Shown: positions 34,654 through 44,871 of the stretch, in pieces
Layout: each line of letters starts with the position of its first letter
Numbering within the stretch: position 1 is the first letter of the stretch
DNA from: Aristolochia californica
Taxonomy: Eukaryota > Streptophyta > Magnoliopsida > Piperales > Aristolochiaceae
Length of the DNA stretch: 64,000 nt
Assembly (NCBI GenBank): GCA_029961685.1
Contig: JARWKL010000008.1
Coordinates: 18,819,981 to 18,883,980 of the forward strand
Reading direction: 5' to 3'
Program-made: the position numbers and the translations under genes
Notes under the pieces: generated by a model
Database searches by the model: none
Told to the model about the DNA's origin: nothing
The model's input: the letters and a program-made list of their open reading frames with translations, nothing else

Positions 34654-35096
34654 TGTTGGAAGACAAGGCTTAAGCCCACACGACCAAGGAAGGCCCACAT
34701 ATCTAAGAGTATTATAATATGGGCCAAATGACCAAAGAAGGCCCGTAAGATGGGCCCAAGCCCATAAGAAGTAGGACCCTCAATCATTACCATGAGCTGG
34801 CATCCTTATCACATCAGTTGGAAGATCAAGAGGGACTCAAGAAAGTATCTTTATCTAATGGTCACGTCCTAGAAGAGTTTTAGTTTGAGTTAGGTTTGTC
34901 TTTGATCTATATTGAGTTATTTAATTATGCTAGGACTTATCTTTAAGTGTTAGAGTTTGGGTGTAATTGGGACAAGGGTAGTTCTATTGTACTTGGACTC
35001 TACTACCTTTCTCTATTATAAATAGAGGTTTATGTACTCTGATTACAACAAGTTAATGAAGTCAATGAAGTATTTCTCTTTTTCATAAATTCAACA
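34654..35096 (+). repeat. Family A left LTR (A-d)
   Basis: TGTTGGAAGACAAGG to ATAAATTCAACA, 443 bp, same length as its partner. Confidence 0.9.
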
Positions 35097-36856
35097 TCGT
35101 TCAGAGCAGGTTCTGTGAGTTCACGTTGTCAACCCACTGAGGTAATGTGATCCTTTTCTCTAAACCCTAAACCGTAAGTCTAGGTTCATAGTTATATTTT
35201 TTTCAGTCCCTACACCCAAAATTTTTTTTGCATTTTCCACCTCTTTACTGAGATTTACATATGCAAAATATATATTGGCGAAAAGATATTTGAGTCTTCT
35301 TTTGAAATAAAACTATTCTTTCAAATCAGAGTTATTTACAGAGAGATATCAATATTTGAATGACCGAAGATCAGATTGAAAAAAGGTTTGAGCAACAACA
35401 GCAAGCTTCTGCTTCCGTGGTATTTTATGCTATCAAGAACTAGATTTGGATAAATATATAAAAAAAAAAATATTTAAGTCTATTATTTTACCTATTCAAC
35501 CAATTTTTTTATCTGAGTTATCTACAAAGATAAATTGATATTTGAAGTAGCAAAGGTTTGATTGCAAAAGAGGTTCGAGCAGTAGCAGAAAGCTTCAATT
35601 TCTAAGGTATTTTTTTATATCAAGAAAGAGACTTTATTGGAGAATTATATATCAAAAGAAAGATACGTAAGTCTATTTTCTTAAATATTCAACCAATTCT
35701 CGCCATGTGTTTGTTTTAAGGAGATATTGATCTTGGAAGAGTCAATGCTTATTCTGTAAAAAAAGGAGAAACAATACTTAGTTCGGTAAGATGATAGAGA
35801 CAGAAATCTATCAAATTATTTATCTGCTGATAATTATATTTTATGAAGAGAAGTTATACTTGGATTAAAGATATTTAATTATATTTTCATAAGAAGAAAA
35901 TTTCATGTCAATCTGATCTATATTTAAATAAACATTCTCATTGGAAGAATCAAAGGCTATGTTGGTATTCTGTTGTATTGAAAAATCCAAATTTATGCCC
36001 ATTTTTTGCGTCACTTTTTAATTTGATTTATTAAGAAAATATCTCACTTCTCCCTGGTTTGAGGGCTTATTTATACATCTCTATTTTTTTGGCTTATTGC
36101 TACATCTATGATATTTGGTTCAAGTTGGGATCACTGCCATTACCTCTCAGCTTGAGGGGGAGAAGTACAAGAAGTACAAGAAAAAGGTATTTTATTCCTT
36201 ATGTTGTGGATGAGTTTATGTGACCAAAATATTCAAGAAAAGGGGAGCACAAAAGATGAAGCTTTTGCATCTAAGAAAAAATATTTATATCGGATTATGA
36301 TTATTTCATGGGTCCTTCTACAAGGTTTATTATTTTGGCTCATGTTATATGTGTTGCAAGATGGTCGTGTTATATTCAGTTGTAGCTACTATGTCTCTTT
36401 GGGGACATTATTATTGAAGAAGAGGTGACCTCATATTATCATTTATTTCATCCCCGTCAAAAAGATCAAAATTATTTTTGGTTAGGGTTCCATGACGAAG
36501 GAACTTCATCCCCATCAAAAATATCAAAATTGTTTGTGGTTGGGAGTCTATTACGGAGGAACTTCATCCTAGTCAAAAAATCAAAATTATTTGTGGTTGG
36601 AAGTCCATGATGGAGGAACTTCATCCCCGTGACAATATCAAAATTATTTGTGGTAGGAAGTCCATGATGGAGGAACTTATTATGGCATCTATGTTATACC
36701 CCCCTGAATTGGCTAGTTGGGTCTCAAGGAAGAGAGCACTAGCATGAGGGAGTGTTGGAAGATTGTAGGATAGCCATTTTATACAAAATGATCATATACA
36801 TCATTTTGTCGGAAGCTAGGAGTTCTTGATGTTCTCTCACCCCCATCTTGAGGGAG

Positions 36857-37299
36857 TGTTGGAAGATAGGGCTCAAGCTCACATGACCAAGGAAGACCCA
36901 CATATCTAAGAGTATTATAAGATGGGCCAAACGACCAAAAAAGGCTCACAAGATGGGCCCAAGCCCATAAGAAGTCGGACCCATAATGATTACCATGAGC
37001 TGGCATACTTATTACATCTGTTGAAAGATCAAGAAGGACTCAAGAAAGTATCTTTATCTAATGGTCACGTCCTAGAAGAGTTTTAGTTTGAGTTAGGTTT
37101 GTCTTTGATCTTTATTGAGTTATTTAATTATGCTTCGACTTATCTTTAAGTGTTAGAGTTTGGGTGTAATTGGGACAAGGGTAGTTTTATTTTAATTGGA
37201 CTCTACCACTGTCCTCTATTATAAATAGAATTTCATGTATTCTAATTACAAAAATTTAATGAAGTCAATGAAGTATTTCTCTTTTCAATAAGTTCAACA
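36857..37299 (+). repeat. Family A right LTR (A-d)
   Basis: TGTTGGAAGATAGGG to ATAAGTTCAACA, 443 bp, followed by duplication ATCTT and then copia B2 gag. Confidence 0.9.
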
Positions 37300-37466
37300 A
37301 TCTTCATCAATATGTGATCCACTGTTGGTGAGATGACCAAGTAGGTCCTTTTGGTGATAAGAAACCGACGAACAGATTTGGACCAGTTCATAAAATTTGA
37401 TACCCCCCATAAGGGTACAGTGGTGACTATGAGGTCATTCTTGTGACTCATATTATCTTCAGCCAT
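37300..37466 (-). pseudogene. Copia B2 gag N-terminus
   Basis: Starts MAEDNMSHKNDLIVT at 37466 on the minus strand, continues GVSNFMNWSKSVRRFLITK, the usual opening of a plant copia gag, and runs into the A-d LTR. Its continuation lies left of A-d (34478-34653, KDTLVISWHINSMEEHIS). 37467-37950 is the leader between LTR and gag; I see no other feature in it. Confidence 0.8.
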
Positions 37467-37950
37467 AGTAGTAAAATCAAGTACAATAGTTTTCCAATCA
37501 AGTAATCAAAATATGACCAAGTGGAAGGCTATAACCAACTTCATTAATGGCGATGCTTAGAAAAATGCTAATTAATTAATTTGAATGGATAATTACTCAT
37601 AAAATGCTCAACATAATCCTTCTTATCTAGGAATCTTGTTCCCAAAGATTTATTAAAAAATCCAATATGAACTGGTCTCGGTCAAAGTATTATGCAAACT
37701 GATAATCTCTTCTAATCGAAGATAATCCAAGATGCATATTTTCTCGTAATTTCATAAGATGAAAACATGCATAAGGACATCTCTAAATCACTTCTTAATA
37801 CTGAAAAATATTAGCATAAAATTAATAATATAAAAAATAAATACTTATCTCATGAGCTTCAATCTTGCTTCATAAGGAGCCTTCTATGAGCAGCTTTTAA
37901 TCATATCTTCATAGAGCATAATGGGGATCCTAAATTTGTAGCTGATACCA

Positions 37951-38061
37951 TGTTGAATTTAGGACCCCATGAATAATACCTCGAGCAAGGGGAGAGAGAA
38001 ATAAAAATGAAAAAAGAGAAAAGCTCTCGGGTAGAGAGAGAAGAGAAGGAAAATAAGGGAG

Positions 38062-38097
<36 letters not shown>

Positions 38098-38553
38098 TTC
38101 ACACGAGAGAGGAGAAAAAAAAAGAAACTTGCTTGATATTTCCGAGTTACAATCACCCCTATTTATAGTTGAGGAGGTGATAGAGTCCATGTACAACTAA
38201 CCTTAGGACTCCTAATTACATTCCAACTAGAACTCTCTAAGATAAGCCTATTATTATAAGATTACATTAATTTATTAAAAATACTAACTCCTTATTTAAG
38301 CACGTGAATCAAGTTAGAGAGCCAGCTCCTGGTCTTATCTTGTGAATCTCATATGATCTTCCAGCTCATGAAGATAGAGGTACCAGCACGTGGTATCTTT
38401 GTGGGTCCCACTTCTAATCTTATACTCTATTTCAGCACATGTTCCTTATCTCTTAGCTCGAGCCAATTTGTATGAAGACTCTTGTTGACATCTCTCGAGC
38501 TCGTGGTGGGTCCCACCTACTTGTGTGCCCATGGTGAGTCACACATTATAACA
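37951..38553 (-). repeat. Copia B2 5' LTR (family C LTR)
   Basis: 603 bp, TGTTGAATTTAGGACCC at the left to CACATTATAACA at the right; on its own strand TG...CA. A primer site, reverse of TGGTATCAG, abuts it on the left. It holds a GA/CT microsatellite (38065-38094). This copy, free of insertions, shows the empty site for TRIM 2. Confidence 0.9.
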
Positions 38554-39987
38554 ATTTGTTTTCGCAAAAATTGCCTTACCTCAAAATTTTCCTAGAAAGA
38601 ATTTTTAGTAAGAAATGTGTATCTAGGAAACATGAAGCATTAATAGTCACTAGAGATGTAATTTTATTAGAAATAATTTTCCAAAATTTCTTGAAAAAAA
38701 TGTACTAATAAGGCCTTGTAGTTGTTAAAAGTAACCTTTTTTCATAAAAAAATGCTTTACATCAAAATTTTCCTGGTAAGAATTTTCAACTGGAATAGTG
38801 TTTCAAGGAAACATGAGGCACTAATGGACCCTAGAGACGTATTTTTACTATAAATATATTTTCAAAGTTTCTGAAAAAAGGTATTACCAAGGCCTTAATA
38901 ATGTAAAAAGTTATTTGTTTCAGAAAAGATTTCCTTTCACCAAAACTTTCTATGTAGAAATGTTCAACAATAAAAGTGATTCATAGAAACACGAGGTATT
39001 AATGGTCCCCTGAAATGTATTTTTACTAGAAATAATTTTTTAGTTTTCCTGAAAAGAGGCATTAACAAGGGTCTATAGTAGTAAAATATGATTTTTTTTA
39101 GCAAAAAAATGCCTTGTTACAAAATTTTCCTTGTAAGAATTTTCAGCTTGAAAAGTGTTTCATGGAAATATGAGGCATGGACAGTCATTGAATTTGTATT
39201 TTTAGTAGAAATATTTTTCCAACGTTTCTTAAAAAAAATACATTAACAAGACCTTATATTTGTAGAAAACAATTTTTTTGGCAAAAATTGCTATTCCAAA
39301 AAAGATTTTTGGTAAGAATTTTTAGGTAGAAAACTGTTTCCAGAAAACATGAGGCACTAATGGTCCTTGGAGACATATTTCTACTATAAATACTTTTCCA
39401 ATGTTTCCTCAAAAAACAATTCATAAAAAAAAACCTTATGGTTATAGAAAGTAATTTGTTTTAGCAAAGTTTTCCAAGTAAGAATTTTCTGCTTGAAAAG
39501 TGTTTTTACTATAAATACTTTGACAACGTTTCCTGAAAAAATGCACTAACAAGGTCATATAGTTGTAGAAAGTAATTTGTTCCAACAAAATTTTTCATGT
39601 AAGAATTTTTAACTTGAAAAGTGTTTCCAAGAAACATGATATACTACTGATCCCTAGAGACACATTTTTACTAGAAATACATTTACAATGTTTCCAACAA
39701 AATGTACTAACAAGCCCATATAGTTTTAGAAACTAATTTGTTTCATCAAAAATATCTTTCTCACAAAATTTTCATGGTCAGAATTTTCAAAAAGAAAAAA
39801 TGTTTCTTGGAAACATGCGGCAGTAATGGTCCCAGGGTCGTATTTTGACTAAATATTTTTTTCCAACGCTCTTGAAAAAATGCACTAACAAGGCCTTATA
39901 GTTGTAGAAAGTAATTTGTTTCAGCAAAAATTATTTTACCACATTAGTTTCCTAGTAAGAATTTTCAGCTAGAAAAGTTTTTTTCCT
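38554..39987 (+). repeat. 180-bp satellite, block 4
   Basis: About eight monomers: rest of m5, m6, m7 (AATAATGTAAAAAG, 38897), m8 (39078), m9, m1, a shortened m2, m3, m4 (39828) and the start of the next. The junction m1 to m2 has lost the unit boundary (about 80 bp). Ends where A-e begins. It is the last block that clearly follows the nine-monomer order. Confidence 0.9.
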
Positions 39988-40852
39988 GGATAACTCCGAT
40001 TTAAAATTGAATGAATATTTAAGATAATATACTTACAGATATTTCTTTTAATATATATATCTCCAAATAAAGTTTTGTTATTGATAGCATAAAATATCTT
40101 TGAAATTGAAACTTTTTGCTGCAGCTCGAACCTCTTTCGTAATCTGATCTACGATCATTAAAATATAAATTTCTCTTTGTAGATAACTCCGATCGAAAAA
40201 AATAATTTTTCCTTAGAAAGTAGACTCAGATATATTTCCATCAATTTATAATTTTCAATATGAAAATCTCAGTATAGAAGTGAAAAAATCAAAGAAAACT
40301 ATAGGTGTAGGGATTTAAAAAAAACCACAAACCTAGACTTAGGGTTTAGGGTTTAGAGAAATGGATCTCATTATCTTTCTGGGTTGACCAAGTCAACTCA
40401 TAGAACCTGTTCTGATACCATGTTGAATTTATGGAAAAGATAAAATACTTCATTAACTTCATTGACATATTATAATTAGAGTACATGAACATCTATTTAT
40501 AATAGAGGAAGGTAGTAGAGTCCAATTACAATAAAACTATCTTGTCCCAATTACACCCAAACTCTAACACTTAAAGATAAGTCCTAGCATAATTAAATAA
40601 CTCAATATAGATAAAAGACAAACATAACTCAAAACTAGAACTCTTCTAGGATGTGACCATAAGATAAAGATGTCTTTGTGAGTCCTTCTTGATCTTCCAA
40701 CTTATATGATAAACATGCCAGCATGTGGTAATCATGGTCTTATATGCTTGGTCTCATCTTGTGGGCCTTCCTTGGTTGTGTGGCCCATCTTATAATACTC
40801 ATAGATATGTTTTCCTTCATTGATCGTGTGGGCTTGGGCCTATCATCCAAAA
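39988..40852 (-). mobile_element. Family A fragment (A-e): leader plus 5' LTR
   Basis: Leader 39988-40420 and LTR 40421-about 40852, minus strand. The reversed primer site (TTCTGATACCA) abuts the LTR. The distal end of the LTR is eroded (CATCCAAAAA for CTTCCAACA). The other half of the element is missing. Confidence 0.82.
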
Positions 40853-40892
40853 AATACCACAAAATTTCCCTGGTAAGTATTTTCTACAAGAA
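40853..40892 (+). repeat. 40-bp satellite fragment
   Basis: TACCACAAAATTTCCCTGG and following bases match the last third of the 180-bp monomer, trapped between A-e and an LTR. It shows that both elements landed in satellite. Confidence 0.75.
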
Positions 40893-41251
40893 AAATGTGG
40901 GACCCACCATGGTTGCACGAGCTGGTGGAACCCACCTTGAGGACGTGAGAAGCCAAGAGAAGTCAGCACACAATTTGAATGAGTTGGAAGATTTTAAGAT
41001 CTAGTGGAACTCACAAAGATACCATGAGATGGTATCCTTATCACATGAGCTGGAAAATCAAGTGGGACCCACAAAGATATAGCATAGTTGGCATCTTCAG
41101 CCTAGGGTCACGTCCTTATAGAAGGGTTAGAGTTAAATGTTAGACTTCTAAATTAGGTGAGTTATCTTTGGAATGTGATCTTGGACTCTATCACTCCTCT
41201 ACTATGAATAGAGGAGCTTGTACTTGGAATAAAATCATCAAAGGAAGGAGT

Positions 41252-41325
<74 letters not shown>

Positions 41326-41466
41326 TGTAGAGTTCTCTTCTTGCATATACTCTTTCTTCTTTTTTCTTCTTCTCTCTTCTCTACCCGAGAGCTTTCTCTC
41401 TCCTTCTTTTTCTTTTTCCCTCTCTCACCTTGCTCGAGATATCAGTAGTGGGGTTCTAAATTCAAC
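40893..41466 (+). repeat. Family C LTR (copia B type), 5' end missing, with CT microsatellite
   Basis: Starts inside the LTR at TGTGGGACCCACCATGG and ends GGGGTTCTAAATTCAACA. Matches 14844-15779 and the reverse of 37951-38553. A pure CT run of about 66 bp lies at 41256-41321. No internal region or second LTR nearby; probably a degraded solo LTR. The Ser-Leu repeat frame seen across it is an artefact of the CT run. Confidence 0.85.
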
Positions 41467-41698
41467 ATATTGATATAGGTTTGCCTCAAGGTGAGACTAC
41501 GTCCTGTCTTCCGTCGTTGTAGTAATCTACTATAAAGATGAAATAGTTTACAAGAAAAATCGCACATGCTTATAGGTGGTTTTTCTCTAACCTCTTCTCG
41601 GTCGCCAATTGAGGATCTTATTCCGAGTGATAAAACCATAGCAACAGCGCCTAACTCAACATAGGGCATATTGATTATGCTCCAAAATTTAACATAAT
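41467..41698 (+). repeat. LTR fragment, same family as 54817-55039
   Basis: 232 bp from TATTGATATAGG to TTTAACA. Shares AAGATGAAATAGTTTACA and TTTTTCTCTAACCTC with 54817-55039. No coding. Satellite resumes at its right. Confidence 0.7.
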
Positions 41699-42948
41699 GG
41701 TTACTGGAGACTTATTTTTACAAGTAATACTTTTCCAACGCTTTCTGAAAATTTGCATTAACAAGGCTTTATAGTTGTTGAAAATAATTTGTTTCAGCAA
41801 AATTTCTTGGTATGAATTGTTGGATTGAAAAGTGTTTCTAGAAAACATGAGGCACTAATGGTCTCTCGAGAAATATTTTGACAAAAAAATTTCAACGTTT
41901 CCTGAAAAAATACACAAACCAGGCCTTATAATTGTAAAATGTAATTTCCTTCAAAAAAAATTGTCTACCTCAAAATTTTCATGCTAAAAATTTTAATTTG
42001 GAAAAACGTTTCTAGAAAACATGGGGTACTAATAGTCCCAGACATATTTTTACTAAAATTCTTTTCCAACGTTTCCTGAAAAAAGGCACTAAAGAGACCT
42101 TATAGTTGTAGAATATAATTTGTTTCGACAAAATTTCCGTAGTAAGAATTTTCAGCTAGAAAAGTGTTTCCAGGAAACATGAGGCAATAATGGTTCCTAG
42201 AGACGTATTTTTACTAATAATATTTTTCCAACATTTCCTTAAAAATTCCCTAACAAGGACTTATAGTTGTAGAAAGTAATTTATTTCAGCAAAATTTTAC
42301 TCGTAAGAATTTTCACCTTTAATAAAATTTCCAAGAAACATTAGGCACTAATGATCTCAGAAGAGGTATTTTTAAAAGAAATATTTTTCCAACGTTTCCT
42401 GAAAAATGATACTAAAAGGCCTTATAATTTTACAAAGTAATTTGTTTATGCAAAAATTGTGTCACAAGAAATTTTTCCTAGTAAGATTTTTTTGCTACGA
42501 AAGTATTTCCAAGAAACATGAGGCACTAATGGTCCCTGGAGAAATTTTTACTAGAAATACTTTTCCAACGTTTCTTGATAAAAATGCACTAACAAGGACT
42601 TATAGTTGTTTCATAAAAAAATGCCTGACAAAAAAATTTCCTGGTATAAATTTTTTTCTACAAGAGTGATTGAGAGAAACAAGAGGTACTAATGGTCTCT
42701 GGTGACGTATTTTTACTAGACATATTTTTCCAACATTTCCTAAAAAAAAGGCACTAACAAGGCCTTATAGATGTAGAAATAATTTTGTTCAGCAAAAATT
42801 CCTATCCAAAAACTTTTCAAGGTAAGAATTTTCATCTAAAAAACCGTTTACAGGAAACATGAGGCAGTAATGGTCCCTGGAGACATAATTTTACTAGAAA
42901 TACTTTTCCAACGTTTCCTAAAAAAACACTAATGTTGCCTTCTAGTTA
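41699..42948 (+). repeat. 180-bp satellite, block 5
   Basis: About seven monomers in the same orientation, more diverged from the consensus, with several internal deletions (e.g. near 42605). The nine-type diagnostic words of blocks 1-4 are not clearly present. Confidence 0.88.
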
Positions 42949-44871
42949 TGTTGGAAGATAAGCTCGAGCCCACATGACCAAGGAAGGCCCACATATCTAA
43001 GATTATTATACGATGAGCCACACGACCAAGGAAGGCCCACGAGATGGGCCCAAACCCATAAGAAGTAGGACCCACAGTGATTACCATGAGCTGGCATCCT
43101 TATCACATCAGTTGGAAGATCAAGAAGGACTCGCATAAGTATCTTATCTTACGGTCACGTCAAAGAAGAGTTTTAGTTTGAGTTATGTTTGATAATAAGT
43201 TCCTCCATCATGGTTTCCTAATTGTGATATAGAACACGAAAGAGAACCGATAAAATAGTGTCCCCAAAGAGACATAATAGCAGTAACTGTATATAACACA
43301 GCCATCTTCCAACACATATAACACAAACCAAATATCATAGATGTAGCAATAAGTGATTCCAGCTTGAACCAAGTATCATAAGTGATCGCAACTTGAACCA
43401 AATATCATAGATGTAGCAATAAGCCAAAATAAGTGAGATGTATAAATAAGCCCTCAAACCAGGGAGAAGTGAGATATTTTTCTGATATATCAACTCAAAT
43501 AGTGACACAAAACAATTGGCTTAAATTAGGATTTTCAATGTAACAGAATACCAACATGACCTTTGATTCTTCCAATTCGAATATATCTTTCAATATAGAT
43601 CAGATTGACATGAAATGTTTTCCTTCTAAAAGTAGACTTAAATACATTTCATCCAATTATAACTTAGCTTCATAAAATATAATTTTCAGAAGATAAATAA
43701 TCTGATATATTTCGGTCTCTGTCATCTAGCCAAACTAAATACTATTTCTCCAGTTTTTTCCATAATGATCATTGACTCTTCAAAGATCAATATCTCCTTA
43801 TAAAAAGATCATACTAAGGATTGGTTGAATAGGTAAGAAAATAAACTTACGTATATTTCTTTTGATATATAATTCTCCATATAAAGTCTCTTTCTTGATA
43901 GCATAAATTACCTCAGAATTTGAAGTTTTTTGTTGCCGATCGAACCTCTTTTTCAATCTGACCTTTGCTGTTTCAAATATCGATTTATCTTTGTAGATAA
44001 CTCAGATAAAAAAATTGGTTGAATAGTTAAAAGAATAGACTGACAGATATTTCTTTTGATATATATATTTCACCATATAAAGTCTGGTTCTTGATAGCAA
44101 AAAATACCTCGCAATATGAAGATTGTTGTTGTTGCTCGAACCTTTTTGCAATCTGATCTTCGCTCATTCAAATATTGACATCTTTCTGTAGATAACTCCG
44201 ATTGGAACAAATCATTTTTATTTGGAAAGTAGACCAAAATATATTTCTGTAAATATATAATTTTTAATATGAAAAACTCCGTATAGAGGTAAAAATCGTA
44301 AGGAAATCTACAGTATAGGGATTGAAAAAAATAACTACTAACTAGACTTAGGGTTTAGGGTTTAGAGAAAAGGATCACATTACCTCCGTAAGTTGACCAA
44401 GTCAACTCACAGAACCTGCTCTGATACCACGTTGAAGTCATGGAAAAGTTAAATACTTCATCGACATCAATAACTTTTTGTATTCAGAGTACATGAACCT
44501 CTATTTATAATAGAGGAAGGTAGTAGAGTCCAATTACAATAAAACTACCCTTGTCCCAATTACACCCAAACTCTAACACTTAAATATAGTTCCTAACATA
44601 ATTAAATAACTCAATATAGATAAAAGACAAACATAACTCAAAATAAAATTCTTATTTGACGTGACCATAAGATAAGATACTTTTGTGAAACCTTCTTGAT
44701 TTTCCTACTGATGTGATAAGGATGCCAGCTCATGGTAACCATTGTGGGTCCTACTTCTTATGGGTTTGGGCCCATCTTGTGGATCTTCTTTGGTCATGTG
44801 GCCTATCTTATAATACTCTTTTATATGTGGGCCTTCCTTGGTCGTGTGGGCTTGGGCCCTATCTTCCAACA
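42949..44871 (-). mobile_element. Family A element with inverted LTR ends (A-f)
   Basis: Right side: normal minus-strand arrangement of leader (43192-44429), reversed primer site (GCTCTGATACCA) and full LTR 44430-44871 (442 bp). Left side: instead of a 3' LTR in the same direction, 42949-43191 is the first 243 bp of an LTR on the plus strand. The element therefore has inverted, not direct, terminal repeats of about 240 bp. No target duplication (AGTTA against CTAGG) and about 50 bp of satellite are skipped. No coding. Confidence 0.85.

Larger units (their letters stand above)
34654..37299 (+). mobile_element. Family A non-autonomous LTR element (A-d), complete
   Basis: 2646 bp, inserted in the gag region of copia B2. 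LTRs 34654-35096 (443 bp) and 36857-37299 (443 bp). The target duplication ATCTT is exact (34649-34653 and 37300-37304). Primer site degenerate (TCGTTCAGAGC at about 35097). Polypurine tract CTTGAGGGAG abuts the right LTR. The internal part parallels A-c: AT-rich leader, TTCAAGTTGGGATCACTGCC and CTTGAGGGGGAG near 36120-36165, 57-bp units at 36455-36680. No recognisable protein; the frame 36201-36428 parallels 27606-27953 of A-c, which shows conservation by descent only. Confidence 0.92.
31681..38553 (-). mobile_element. Copia B2 (same family as B1), 3' half replaced by a foldback
   Basis: A minus-strand copia element in satellite monomer m5. From its 5' end: LTR 37951-38553, leader, gag start (interrupted by A-d), gag knuckles, protease, pre-integrase, integrase, start of RT. 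RT is cut off after the first third and the element ends in an inverted repeat (31685-31894). There is no 3' LTR and no target duplication; about 9 bp of satellite are missing at the junction. The satellite order nevertheless continues from m5 at 31680 to the rest of m5 at 38554. Confidence 0.88.

Noticed and set aside
41168..41473. Open frame with long Ser-Leu repeats
   Set aside because: It is the translation of the CT microsatellite (41256-41321) in a copia LTR; there is no protein family and the frame is not kept in the other two LTR copies.
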